Assembly (NCBI RefSeq): GCF_031458235.1
Contig: NZ_JAVDYB010000001.1
Location: forward strand, 6,452,501-6,516,500
Origin: Catenuloplanes atrovinosus
GTDB taxonomy: Bacteria > Actinomycetota > Actinomycetes > Mycobacteriales > Micromonosporaceae
Direction of reading: 5' to 3'
DNA: 64,000 nt
Position 1 is the first letter of the stretch. Each line of letters starts with the position of its first letter. A model generated the notes under the pieces. The model made no database searches, was not told the DNA's origin, and saw only the letters and a list, made by a program, of their open reading frames with translations. Positions 46,109 to 55,940 of this stretch are shown piece by piece. The position numbers and the translations under genes were made by a program.

Positions 46109-46138
46109 TGTATACACGCAGTGTATTCCTAGGTCCAA
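46109..46138 (-). promoter_or_regulatory. Promoter with ATACAC-N3-GTGTAT operator
   Basis: On the minus strand, -35 TTGGAC (46133-46138), 18-base spacer and -10 TATACA (46109-46114); a perfect palindrome ATACAC-TGC-GTGTAT (46112-46126) overlaps the spacer and the -10. A TACACT at 46120-46125 is an alternative -10. The layout implies repression of the mptB-like gene by a dimeric regulator. The Shine-Dalgarno lies only a few bases after the predicted start site, which is unusual. Confidence 0.5.
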
Positions 46139-46220
46139 GGCTGCCCGATGGCGCATCGAAAAGCCTCTGTCCGAAGGAGGGAAAACCGGCCGCGCTACCT
46201 CGGCCGAAAGTTAGAGATGA

Positions 46221-47516
<1,296 letters not shown>

Positions 47517-47657
47517 TCATTGTTGATCACCACCGCACCGGTCACAACCCACCCACCACGCAACCGGCAGGGAGCCCGGCTCCCGCCCCCGACCGTGGTG
47601 AACGCCCCGCCGCTGCGGCCGGCCGGTGCCCTCGGGAGCTTGCGGGGAGGAAAGAAA

Positions 47658-47694
47658 ACCGGCCCCCGCTCGCGGAAGGCGAGTGGGGGCCGGT
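47658..47694 (-). terminator. Rho-independent terminator of ctaD
   Basis: Arms ACCGGCCCCCGCTCGC and its near-complement around a GGAA-type loop, followed on the minus strand by TTTTCTTT. The hairpin lies 16 bases after the ctaD stop codon. Confidence 0.85.
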
Positions 47695-47710
47695 CGCGGG
47701 CTTCGCGGCG

Positions 47711-49474
47711 CTACTTGTCCCTGTCCAGCGTGTGGTCCTTGTCCTCCTGGTAGGAGGCACCGCCGTCCGACTCGGCGCTGAGCGGCTTGGCGCCGCCCTC
47801 CGGCGGCCCGGCGACCGACTGGTGGCCGGCGGCCAGCTCCGGGAACTTGGCGTCGAAGGCCGGCCGCTCCGAGCGGATGCGCGGCATCCGGTCGAAGTTG
47901 CGCAGCGGGGGCGGGCTGCTCGTCGCCCACTCGAGGCTGTTGCCGTGACCCCACGGGTCGTCCACCGTGACCAGCTGACCGGCCTTGTACGACTTCCAGC
48001 AGTTGTAGAGGAACGGCAGCGTGGACAGGCCGGTGATGAACGCGCCGACCGTCGAGATCATGTTGAGCTCGGTCCAGCCGTCGTTGACCTGGTAGTCGGC
48101 GTAGCGGCGGGGCATGCCCTCGTTGCCGAGCCAGTGCTGCACCAGGAACGTGGTGTGGAAGCCGATGAACGTCAGCCAGAAGTGCAGCTTGCCGAGGCGC
48201 TCGTCCAGCATCCGGCCGAACATCTTCGGGAACCAGAAGTAGATGCCGCCGTAGACGGCGAACACGATGGTGCCGAAGAGCACGTAGTGGAAGTGGGCGA
48301 TCACGAAGTACGAGTCGGAGACGTGGAAGTCGATCGGCGGGCTGGCGAGCAGCACGCCGGACAGGCCGCCGAAGAGGAACGTCGTGAGGAAGCCGATCGA
48401 GAACAGCATCGGGGTCTCGAAGCTGATCTGGCCCCGCCACATGGTGCCGATCCAGTTGAAGAACTTCATGCCGGTCGGGACCGCGATCAGGAAGCTCAGG
48501 AAGCTGAAGAACGGCAGCAGCACCTGGCCGGTGGCGAACATGTGGTGCGCCCACACGGACATCGACAGCGCGGCGATCAGCAGCGTGGCGGCGACCAGGC
48601 CCTTGTAGCCGAAGATCGGCTTGCGGCTGAAGACCGGGATGATCTCCGAGATGATGCCGAAGAACGGCAGCGCGATGATGTACACCTCGGGGTGGCCGAA
48701 GAACCAGAAGAGGTGCTGCCAGAGCATCGGCCCGCCGGTCTCCGGGTCGAAGACGTGCGCGCCGAGGATGCGGTCCGCGGCCAGCGCGAACAGCGCGGCG
48801 GCCAGGAACGGGAAGACCATCACCACGAGCAGGCTGGTGACCAGCATGTTCCACGTGAAGATCGGCATCCGGAACATCGTCATGCCGGGCGCGCGCAGCG
48901 TCAGGATCGTGGTGATCAGGTTGACCGCGCCGAGGATGGTGCCGAGGCCGGAGAGCGCGAGGCCGACGACCCACATGTTCGCGCCGACGCCCGGGCTGTG
49001 GATGCCGTCGGACAGCGGCGTGTAGGCGAACCAGCCGAAGTCGGCGGCGCCGCCGGGCGTGAAGAAGCCGCCCATGGTGATCGTGCCACCGAACAGGTAC
49101 AGCCAGTACGCGAACGAGTTGAGCCGCGGGAACGACACGTCCGGAGCACCGATCTGGATCGGGACGATGTAGTTACCGAAGGCGAACACGATCGGCGTCG
49201 CGAAGAACAGCAGCATGATCGTGCCGTGCATCGTGAACATCTGGTTGTACTGCTCGGGCGAGAGGATCTGCAGGCCCGGCGCGGCGAGCTCGGCGCGGAT
49301 GAGCAGCGCCATCAGGCCGCCGAGGAGGAAGAACACGAAGGACGTGATCATGTACATGATCCCGATCTGCTTCGCGTCCGTCGTGCGCAGGATGCGCGCC
49401 AGCGCCGATCCCCGGACGGGTTTGTGCACCGGCCATGGCCGGGTGACGATCGGCTTCGGTGCGACGGTGGTCAC
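47711..49474 (-). CDS. ctaD: Cytochrome c oxidase subunit I (aa3-type)
   Basis: 587 residues with 12 membrane segments. Catalytic subunit of the respiratory oxidase, carrying haem a, haem a3 and Cu[12 protein letters not shown]-terminus, [45 protein letters not shown] (His of haem a in MHGT), [23 protein letters not shown] (CuB His-Tyr region) and [12 protein letters not shown] (haem ligands) are intact. No other oxidase subunit genes are adjacent; only this subunit is encoded here, as in many actinomycetes with ctaC/ctaE elsewhere. Confidence 0.97.
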   Translation of the reverse strand: MTTVAPKPIVTRPWPVHKPVRGSALARILRTTDAKQIGIMYMITSFVFFLLGGLMALLIRAELAAPGLQILSPEQYNQMFTMHGTIMLLFFATPIVFAFGNYIVPIQIGAPDVSFPRLNSFAYWLYLFGGTITMGGFFTPGGAADFGWFAYTPLSDGIHSPGVGANMWVVGLALSGLGTILGAVNLITTILTLRAPGMTMFRMPIFTWNMLVTSLLVVMVFPFLAAALFALAADRILGAHVFDPETGGPMLWQHLFWFFGHPEVYIIALPFFGIISEIIPVFSRKPIFGYKGLVAATLLIAALSMSVWAHHMFATGQVLLPFFSFLSFLIAVPTGMKFFNWIGTMWRGQISFETPMLFSIGFLTTFLFGGLSGVLLASPPIDFHVSDSYFVIAHFHYVLFGTIVFAVYGGIYFWFPKMFGRMLDERLGKLHFWLTFIGFHTTFLVQHWLGNEGMPRRYADYQVNDGWTELNMISTVGAFITGLSTLPFLYNCWKSYKAGQLVTVDDPWGHGNSLEWATSSPPPLRNFDRMPRIRSERPAFDAKFPELAAGHQSVAGPPEGGAKPLSAESDGGASYQEDKDHTLDRDK

Positions 49475-49616
49475 GAGCAGCCTCCGGTCTTCGAGCTCAC
49501 CACGTGGGCACGACGCACAGTTGATCTGCAGACGTACCTCTCGGGCAGAATAATCCTTCCTGATGCCCCTGTAGGCACGGGGTGACCAAACGCGCCGTCA
49601 GCGACGTGTGCTTGCT

Positions 49617-50738
49617 CTACGCTGGATCACGCAACGGCGCGTAGTAGTCGCGGAAGATGCGATCGCCGCGCTTGCGCAGCAACGGGTCTCGCGTGTCCGG
49701 CGCGACGTCGCCGGTGCGGTCCCGGTCGCGGGTGCGGTCGAGCACCCATCGGGTGCGCGGGCGGCGGCGCTTCTCGTACGCGGCGAGCGCGGCGGGCAGG
49801 TCACCGGCGTGCGCGCGCAGCACCTCGGCCAGCACTATCGCGTCCTCCAGCGCCATCGCGGCACCCTGCGAGAGCGTGGGCGAGGTGGAGTGCGCGGCGT
49901 CGCCGACGAGCAGCACGCGACCGCGTGACCAGCCGGCGACCTCGACCTCCTCGGGCGCGGCGAGTTGCACCTTCTCCAGCGCGTCGAGCACCGCGGGGAC
50001 GGGTCCACCGTAGCCGCCGAAGACCTCGCGGACCCGGGCGAGCCCGTCGGACGGCAGCGCGGCGTCCTCCGGGACCGTCTCGTGCGCGTAGCAGTACAGC
50101 CGGCGGTCGCCCATCGGCATCACGACGAAGCTGGAGTGCGCGCCGAGCAGCCCGATCCACTCGGTGACCGCGGGACCGCCGTGCACGACGCTGCGGTAGA
50201 CGAACTGGCCGGTGCGGCGGGCGGCGCCACCGAGCCCGGCCAGCGCGCGCACCGTGGAGCGGCGGCCGTCGGCCCCGATCACCAGGTCGTAGTCGGTGCG
50301 GCTGCCGTCCGCGAAGTCCACCTTGACCGGGCCGGCCTCGTCCAGCTCCAGCCCGGTGACCGCGGTGTTGTGACGAACGACTCCGCCGACCGCGGAGACG
50401 AGCACGCGTTGCAGGTCGGTGCGGGGCAGGGCGCGGCACTCGCCGACGCCGTCCCAGAGCTCGCCGAGGTCCAGTTCGCAGAGCGGGTCGCCGGCCGCGT
50501 CCCGGATGGACTGGCGGGTGATCACGGCGCCGAGCGGGCGCAGCGGCCCGGCGAGGCCGAGACCGCCGAGTGCGCGGGTGGCGTTGCCGGGGAGGAAGAT
50601 GGCGGCGCCGGGGCCGGCCGAGGGTGGTTCCCGATCGACGACGTCGGGCCGGAGACCGGCCATACGCAGGGCCCGAGCGACGCCGAGACCGGCGATGCCG
50701 GCGCCGACGATCAGGATCCGCAGGGTGGTACCGGCCAT
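49617..50738 (-). CDS. FAD-dependent monooxygenase
   Basis: 373 residues. FAD loop ILIVGAGIAGLGVARALR (about 8-25), the middle YDLVIGADGRRSTVR (DG motif), and the second FAD motif RVLLVGDAAHSTSPTLSQGAAMALEDAIVLAEVL. Group A flavin hydroxylase of the PHBH/UbiH type. It stands alone, so the aromatic substrate cannot be assigned. ATG at 50738. Confidence 0.88.
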   Translation of the reverse strand: MAGTTLRILIVGAGIAGLGVARALRMAGLRPDVVDREPPSAGPGAAIFLPGNATRALGGLGLAGPLRPLGAVITRQSIRDAAGDPLCELDLGELWDGVGECRALPRTDLQRVLVSAVGGVVRHNTAVTGLELDEAGPVKVDFADGSRTDYDLVIGADGRRSTVRALAGLGGAARRTGQFVYRSVVHGGPAVTEWIGLLGAHSSFVVMPMGDRRLYCYAHETVPEDAALPSDGLARVREVFGGYGGPVPAVLDALEKVQLAAPEEVEVAGWSRGRVLLVGDAAHSTSPTLSQGAAMALEDAIVLAEVLRAHAGDLPAALAAYEKRRRPRTRWVLDRTRDRDRTGDVAPDTRDPLLRKRGDRIFRDYYAPLRDPA

Positions 50739-50907
50739 GTGAGCGACGCCTCCGAGGGGTGGGCACGCGTTGAAGCCAAGAGATTACTCGCCGCGAACGG
50801 CACCATGGTAGAGGCGTGTGACCGGCATTGCCGACCGTCCCGCCGCCGGGTGACCACGCCCCGGCACGTTTGCGCAGCTCAGGGCGTGGCCATCACGCAT
50901 GGAAGTT

Positions 50908-51996
50908 CTATCGCTGCACGCGCGCGCCCTTGCCGCCGACGAGCGCCTCCACCTCACGCAGCGATGCCATCGACGTGTCACCCGGCGTGGTCATGGCCAG
51001 CGCGCCGTGCGCGGCTCCATATTCGACCGCCCTCCCGATCGGAAAGCCGGAGAGCAGGCCGTAGATGAGACCGGAGGCGAAGCTGTCGCCGCCGCCGACG
51101 CGGTCCATGATCTCCAGTCCCGGACGGTGCGTGGCCTCGGCGAACGTGCCGTCCTGCCAGGCGATCGCGCCCCAGTCGTTGACCGTGGCGCTCTTCACGG
51201 TCCGCAGCGTGGTGGCGACGACCTGGAAGTTCGGGTAGTCCTTCACGGCCGCCTCGATCATCCCCCGGAACGCCGCGGTCTCCAGGTTGTCCAGGTTCTC
51301 CGAGACGCCGTGCACCTCGAAGCCGAGCGACGCGGTGAAGTCCTCCTCGTTGCCGATCATCACGTCGACGTACCGCGCAAGCCGGCGGTTGACCTCCTGC
51401 GCGCGCTGCTTGCCGCCGATCGCCTGCCAGAGGCTGGGCCGGTAGTTGAGGTCGTAGGAGACGATCGTGCCGTGCCGGTGCGCGGCCTCCATCGCCGCCT
51501 CGATCACGTCCGGCGTGGTCTCGGAGAGCGCCGCGTAGATGCCACCGGTGTGCAGCCACCGGACGCCGAGCGTGCCGAACAGGTGCTCCCAGTCCACGTC
51601 GGACGGACGGAGCTGGGACGCGGCGGTGAGGCCCCGGTCGGAGACGCCGACCGCGCCGCGCACGCCGAAGCCGCGCTCGGTGAAGTTCAGCCCGTTGCGC
51701 ACGGTGCGGCCGATGCCGTCGTACGTCGCCCAGTGGATGAAGGACGTGTCCACGCCGCCCTGCAGCACCAGGTCCTCCAGCAGCCGGCCCACCTCGTTGT
51801 CCGCGAACGCGGTGACCACCGCGGTGCGCAGGCCGAACGCGCGGCGCAGCCCGCGGGCCACGTTGTACTCCCCGCCGCCCTCCCAGGCCCGGAACGAGCG
51901 CGCCGTCTTGATCCGGCCCTCGCCCGGGTCGAGCCGGAGCATGATCTCGCCGAGCGAGACCGCGTCGAACGCGGCGTTCTCCCTGATCGTCAGCAT
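50908..51996 (-). CDS. kdgK: 2-Keto-3-deoxygluconate kinase (PfkB family)
   Basis: 362 residues. PfkB-family kinase: GGGEYNVARGLRRAFG (about 41-56) near the substrate site and DRVGGGDSFASGLIYGLL with the catalytic Asp in GGGDSF (near residue 302). Pairing with KDPG aldolase identifies it as KDG kinase: it phosphorylates 2-keto-3-deoxygluconate to KDPG. It overlaps the aldolase gene by 7 bases. Confidence 0.9.
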   Translation of the reverse strand: MLTIRENAAFDAVSLGEIMLRLDPGEGRIKTARSFRAWEGGGEYNVARGLRRAFGLRTAVVTAFADNEVGRLLEDLVLQGGVDTSFIHWATYDGIGRTVRNGLNFTERGFGVRGAVGVSDRGLTAASQLRPSDVDWEHLFGTLGVRWLHTGGIYAALSETTPDVIEAAMEAAHRHGTIVSYDLNYRPSLWQAIGGKQRAQEVNRRLARYVDVMIGNEEDFTASLGFEVHGVSENLDNLETAAFRGMIEAAVKDYPNFQVVATTLRTVKSATVNDWGAIAWQDGTFAEATHRPGLEIMDRVGGGDSFASGLIYGLLSGFPIGRAVEYGAAHGALAMTTPGDTSMASLREVEALVGGKGARVQR

Positions 51997-52628
51997 GCGG
52001 CGGCCTCCTTGAGCGCGGCGGCGGTGCGGGCGGTGACCTCGGCCCAGTCCTGGGCGGCCAGCAGGTCGGGCGCGACCATCCAGGTGCCGCCGACCGCGAG
52101 CACGGACTTCAGCCCGAGGTATCCGGCGAGGTTCGCGGTGGTGACGCCGCCGGTCGGGATGAACCGAACGTTCGCGTACGGCGCGGAGAGCGCCTTGACC
52201 ATCGCCGCGCCGCCGAGCTGTTCGGCCGGGAAGAACTTGACCGTGGTCAGGCCCGCGTCCAGCGCCATCTGGATCTCCGTGCCGGTGGCGATGCCCGGGA
52301 AGATCGGCACGCCCAGGGTCTTACAGCGCTCAACGACCCGTGCGGAAAAGCCCGGGCTGACCACGAACCGCGCGCCCGCCTCCACGGCCTGGTCGACCTG
52401 TTCCACCCGGGTCACGGTGCCGGCACCGACCAGCAGCTCCTCGCGGCGGGCCATGGCCCGGATCGCGTCGGCCGCGGCGTCGGTGCGAAACGTCACCTCG
52501 ACGCTGCGCAGCCCGCCGGCGAGCAGGGCGTCGGCCAGCCCGTCCGCGGCGGAGGCGGCGTGGAGCACGACCACCGGCAGAATCCGCCCGGCCTCGATCG
52601 TCTGTTCAAGATGGCGAACATCAGTCAC
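51990..52628 (-). CDS. eda: KDPG/KHG aldolase
   Basis: 212 residues from a GTG at 52628. It splits KDPG into pyruvate and glyceraldehyde 3-phosphate. Glu44 (RSVEVTFRT) and Schiff-base Lys131 (TTVKFFPAEQ) are the catalytic pair; GAGTVTRVEQ and FIPTGGVT are typical. The ATG at 52640 would lie within the -10 box, and a leaderless start at the GTG (TATGGT, seven bases upstream) gives the usual length. Confidence 0.93.
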   Translation of the reverse strand: MTDVRHLEQTIEAGRILPVVVLHAASAADGLADALLAGGLRSVEVTFRTDAAADAIRAMARREELLVGAGTVTRVEQVDQAVEAGARFVVSPGFSARVVERCKTLGVPIFPGIATGTEIQMALDAGLTTVKFFPAEQLGGAAMVKALSAPYANVRFIPTGGVTTANLAGYLGLKSVLAVGGTWMVAPDLLAAQDWAEVTARTAAALKEAAAC

Positions 52629-52666
52629 GTATGTGACCATAGCCCTCCGGCCGGATCCCCTGTCAA
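52624..52666 (-). promoter_or_regulatory. eda-kdgK promoter with GTCAC-N4-GTGAC operator
   Basis: -35 TTGACA (52661-52666) is consensus, spacer 19 bases, -10 TATGGT (52636-52641), then seven bases to the GTG. The perfect palindrome GTCACGTATGTGAC (52624-52637) covers the end of the -10 and the start codon, where a bound repressor would block transcription; the divergent IclR protein is the obvious candidate. Confidence 0.65.
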
Positions 52667-52709
52667 GACGGACCAGAATGAGGGGGTACGCAGTAAGGAG
52701 CGCATTTCC

Positions 52710-53471
52710 GTGACCGACGACTGGCAGCCCGTGAAGTCAGCGGACCGCACGCTGGAAATCCTGGAGCGGCTCGCCGCCCACCCCGGCCGGTCGCTGGTCG
52801 AGCTGGCCCGCGAGCTGGACATCCCGAAGAGTTCGCTGCACGGCATCCTGCGCACCATGGCCCGGCGCGGCTGGGTGGAGACCGATCCGACCGGCACCCG
52901 CTTCGGCCTGGGCATGCGCGCGCTCCAGGTCGGCGCCGCCTACCTCGAGGCGGACGACGCGGTCGGCATGCTCTCCGCCGTGCTGGACCGGCTCGCCGAG
53001 GAACTGGGTGAGACCGTGCACCTGGGCCGGCTGGACGGGCCGAACGTGGTCTACATGGCCAAGCGCGAGTCGATCCACCCGCTGCGGCTCTACAGTGCGA
53101 TCGGCCGGCACCTCCCGGCGCACGCGACCGCGCTGGGGAAGGCGCTGCTCGCCGGCCTGCCGGCCGCCACGGTGGACGCGCTGCTGCCCCGGCCGCTGCC
53201 GGCGCTGACGGCGCGCACGATCACGGAGCCGGCAGCACTGCGCGCGGAACTGGACGAGACCGCGGCGCGCGGCTGGTCGATCGACCGGCAGGAGAACACG
53301 GACGGCATCGTCTGCTTCGCGATGGCGGTGCCGCTGCGCTCACCGGCCACGGACGCGATCAGCATCTCCATCCCGGCCGCGCGGGTCACCGAGTCCACGC
53401 AGGAACGGGTGCTGGACGCGCTGCGGCGGGGTCTCGCCGGGGTACGCGCGGCGCGGGTACTTCTTTCTTAA
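52710..53471 (+). CDS. IclR family regulator, likely of the KDG operon
   Basis: 253 residues from a GTG at 52710 with AAGGAG nine bases upstream. N-terminal winged helix (about 10-70: KSADRTLEILERLAAHPGRSLVELARELDIPKSSLHGILRTMARRGW) and C-terminal effector domain (about 85-250: VHLGRLDGPNVVYMAKRES and GRHLPAHATALGKALLAGL). Divergent from eda-kdgK; IclR members such as KdgR bind KDG and repress such operons. Effector inferred. Confidence 0.9.
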   Translation: MTDDWQPVKSADRTLEILERLAAHPGRSLVELARELDIPKSSLHGILRTMARRGWVETDPTGTRFGLGMRALQVGAAYLEADDAVGMLSAVLDRLAEELGETVHLGRLDGPNVVYMAKRESIHPLRLYSAIGRHLPAHATALGKALLAGLPAATVDALLPRPLPALTARTITEPAALRAELDETAARGWSIDRQENTDGIVCFAMAVPLRSPATDAISISIPAARVTESTQERVLDALRRGLAGVRAARVLLS

Positions 53472-53494
53472 GAAGAAGAAAAGGCTGCTGTGGG

Positions 53495-53549
53495 TTGCCT
53501 GTCGTTTTCGGGCGTGTAAATCTGTCAGAGCCCCTTGGGAGCGCTCCCG
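53495..53549 (+). promoter_or_regulatory. Cellulase promoter with CebR-type operator
   Basis: A -35 TTGCCT (53495-53500) with a weak -10 around 53515-53522 is followed by TTGGGAGCGCTCCCGG; the core GGGAGCGCTCCC (53537-53548) is a perfect palindrome and TGGGAGCGCTCCCG differs by one base from the known CebR (LacI-family, cellobiose-responsive) operator. It lies about 180 bases before the GH12 start codon. Confidence 0.75.
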
Positions 53550-53576
53550 GAGCAGGTCGCCCAGCCTGCGATGGAT

Positions 53577-53660
53577 TCAACGGCGCCTGCGCCGATGTCA
53601 ACGGCGCCTGCGCCGATGTCAACGGCGCCTGCGCCGATGTCAACGGCGCCTGCGCCGATG
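53577..53660 (+). repeat. Four tandem copies of a 21-bp unit in the cellulase leader
   Basis: TCAACGGCGCCTGCGCCGATG repeats exactly at 53577, 53598, 53619 and 53640, then starts a fifth (TCAACAGCG). Each unit contains the self-complementary GGCGC-CT-GCGCC. The frame through it would encode NGACADV heptads but lies upstream of the signal peptide, so it is probably leader RNA rather than protein. Confidence 0.85.
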
Positions 53661-53731
53661 TCAACAGCGTCCATGGGGTGTTAACGGACCCCACCATCCG
53701 GCTCCACGGACACCTCGTGAGGACTCTACCC

Positions 53732-54865
53732 ATGAAACGACCGATCCGTGCCATCGCGGCGGCCGCGCTGCTCATCGCGGGCACCGCCACCGCCTTCGCG
53801 GTCAACGGCGTCGCCAACGCCGACGCGGAGATCTGCGAGCAGTACGGCTCCACCACGATCCAGAACCGGTACGTCGTGCAGAACAACCGCTGGGGAACCT
53901 CGGCGCAGCAGTGCATCAACGTCACCGGCAGCGGCTTCTCGATCACGCGGCAGGAGGGCGTCGGCAACACCAGCGGTGCCCCGGTGTCGTACCCGTCGGT
54001 CTTCCTCGGCTGCCACTACACGAACTGCTCGCCGGGCACGAACCTGCCGATCCAGGTGAGCGCGATCAACAGCGCCACCAGCTCGATCGACTACACGTTC
54101 GTCAGCGGCGCCACGTACAACGCCTCGTACGACATCTGGCTCGACCCGACGCCCAAGCGGGACGGCGTCAACCAGATGGAGATCATGATCTGGTTCAACC
54201 GGCAGGGCAACATCCAGCCGATCGGCTCGCCGGTCGGCAGCGCCACGGTCGGCGGCCGGACCTGGGAGGTCTGGCAGGGCAGCAACGGCTCCAACAACGT
54301 CATCTCGTACGTGGCGCCGTCCGCGATCACGTCCTGGAACTTCAGCGTGCTGGACTTCATCAACGACGTCCGGAGCCGTGGCGCGATCACCAACTCGTGG
54401 TACCTGACCAGCATCCAGGCCGGCTTCGAGCCGTGGATCGGCGGCGCGGGCCTGGCGGTCAACTCGTTCTCCGCCGCGGTCAACGGCCCGGGCACGACGC
54501 CGACCACCGCGCCCACCACGTCGTCGCCGACGCCGCCCGCCACCGTCGGCGGCTGCGCCGTCACCTACGACACCAACGCCTGGAACGGCGGCTTCACGGC
54601 GAACGTGACCGTGCGGAACACCGGCACCGCGGCGATCAACGGGTGGGACCTCGGGTTCACCCTCCCGTCCGGCCAGCGCATCGGAAATTCTTGGAATGCC
54701 ACCGTTACCCAGAGCGGGCAGACTGTCTCTGCGAAGAACATCGGGTGGAACGGTGTGATCGCCGCCGGAGCCTCCGCGTCGTTCGGGTTCCAGGCGAACT
54801 CCACGGGCGCGTTCGCCGAGCCGGGCGCGTTCACTGTGAACGGCACAGCCTGCGCGGTCGCCTAA
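53732..54865 (+). CDS. Secreted GH12 endoglucanase with CBM2
   Basis: 377 residues. Signal peptide (1-32, MKRPIRAIAAAALLIAGTA...ANADA), GH12 domain (about 33-250) with catalytic-type Glu in NQMEIMIWFNRQG and AGFEPWIGG, a Pro/Thr linker (about 253-275) and a C-terminal CBM2 (about 277-377: CAVTYDTNAWNGGFTANVTVRNTG...GFQANSTGAFAEPGAFTVNGTAC) that binds crystalline cellulose. ATG at 53732 with AGGA nine bases upstream. The in-frame region before it carries the 21-bp repeats. CebR-type operator upstream implies induction by cello-oligosaccharides. Confidence 0.93.
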   Translation: MKRPIRAIAAAALLIAGTATAFAVNGVANADAEICEQYGSTTIQNRYVVQNNRWGTSAQQCINVTGSGFSITRQEGVGNTSGAPVSYPSVFLGCHYTNCSPGTNLPIQVSAINSATSSIDYTFVSGATYNASYDIWLDPTPKRDGVNQMEIMIWFNRQGNIQPIGSPVGSATVGGRTWEVWQGSNGSNNVISYVAPSAITSWNFSVLDFINDVRSRGAITNSWYLTSIQAGFEPWIGGAGLAVNSFSAAVNGPGTTPTTAPTTSSPTPPATVGGCAVTYDTNAWNGGFTANVTVRNTGTAAINGWDLGFTLPSGQRIGNSWNATVTQSGQTVSAKNIGWNGVIAAGASASFGFQANSTGAFAEPGAFTVNGTACAVA

Positions 54866-54884
54866 CCCCCGCGCAGTTCCCACA

Positions 54885-54916
54885 GAAGAGGGGCCGGCCC
54901 GCACCGGCCCCTCTTC
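54885..54916 (+). terminator. Hairpin after the cellulase gene
   Basis: 13-base perfect arms GAAGAGGGGCCGG / CCGGCCCCTCTTC with a 6-base loop, 19 bases after the stop codon. No T-tract follows. Confidence 0.75.
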
Positions 54917-55098
54917 GCTAGCTCCGGGGGCGGCCCCCGGACACCCCACGGTCCGGTGGGGGCGTCGCACGGCCGGGTGCGGGGTCGTCGTGGGCCGCTT
55001 CGCGGGACAAACCCGATCCGGTGCGCCGGGTGGCTCGCTGACGGGCGGTGCGGGGGGCCGTGTCGCATATCCGGGGAAATCTCGGGTAATTCGGCGCG

Positions 55099-55932
55099 GT
55101 GGATGACGTGACGGTGGTGGTGGCCAGTCGCAATCGGCGTGATCAGTTGCTGCGGTATCTGCCGCGGCACGAGGCGCCGGTGATCCTGGTCGACAACGCC
55201 TCGGAGGACGGGACGCCGGAGGCGGTCGAGGAGGCGCTGCCGCACGTGCACGTGGTACGCGCCGGCGCGAACCTGGGCGCGGCCGGGCGCAACGTCGGCG
55301 TGGAGCTGGCCGGGACACCGTACGTGGCCTTCGCGGACGACGACTCCTACTGGGAGCCCGGCTCGCTCGGCAAGGCCGCCGCGCTGCTCGACGCGCACCC
55401 GCGCGCCGCGCTGCTGACCGGCCAGGTGCTGGTGGGTGAGCGGGGACGCGTCGACCCGATCTCCGCCGCGATGGAGGCGGCGCCGCTCGGCACGCCCGCG
55501 GACCTGCCCGGACCGGCGGTGCTCGGCTTCCTCGCCTGCGCGGCCGTGGTACGGCGGGACGCGTTCCTCGGCGTCGGCGGTTTCAACCCCACGCTGCACG
55601 TGTACGGCGAGGAGGCGCTGCTCGCCATGGACCTCGCGGCCGCGGGCCACGGCCTGGCCTACGTGCCCGCGCTCACGGTCCGGCACCTGCCGCTGCCCGC
55701 CGGCCGCGACGTGGCCGGCCGCCGGCGCCGCCAGGCGCGCAACGACCTGCTCACCGCGTGGCTGCGCCGTCCACTGCCGGTCGCGGTCGCCGCGGCCGGC
55801 TCCGCCTGGCGCGCGGGCGACGCGGCACGGGCCGGGCTGGCCGACGCGGCGCGGCTGCTGCCGTGGGTGCTCCGGCACCGCCGGCCGCTCCCGGCGCACG
55901 TCGAGGCCGCGGTCCGCACGCTCGCGGCCTGA
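55099..55932 (+). CDS. GT2 family glycosyltransferase
   Basis: 277 residues from a GTG, with a TAAT-containing -10-like sequence about 8 bases upstream. GT-A fold: VTVVVASRNRRDQLLRYL (about 4-21), LVDNASEDGT, AARNVGVELAGTPYVAFADDDSYWEP (the DDD metal motif near 79-81) and a GGFNPTLHVYGEEALLAMDLAAAGH acceptor region. Immediately followed, after eight bases, by a glycoside hydrolase gene, which suggests that the pair acts on one glycan or compatible solute. Donor unknown. Confidence 0.85.
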   Translation: MDDVTVVVASRNRRDQLLRYLPRHEAPVILVDNASEDGTPEAVEEALPHVHVVRAGANLGAAGRNVGVELAGTPYVAFADDDSYWEPGSLGKAAALLDAHPRAALLTGQVLVGERGRVDPISAAMEAAPLGTPADLPGPAVLGFLACAAVVRRDAFLGVGGFNPTLHVYGEEALLAMDLAAAGHGLAYVPALTVRHLPLPAGRDVAGRRRRQARNDLLTAWLRRPLPVAVAAAGSAWRAGDAARAGLADAARLLPWVLRHRRPLPAHVEAAVRTLAA

Positions 55933-55940
55933 CGGCCCGG

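Noticed and set aside
53577-53660. CRISPR or coding heptad repeat
   Set aside because: Contiguous 21-bp copies without spacers, upstream of the signal-peptide ATG; better explained as a leader-RNA tandem repeat.
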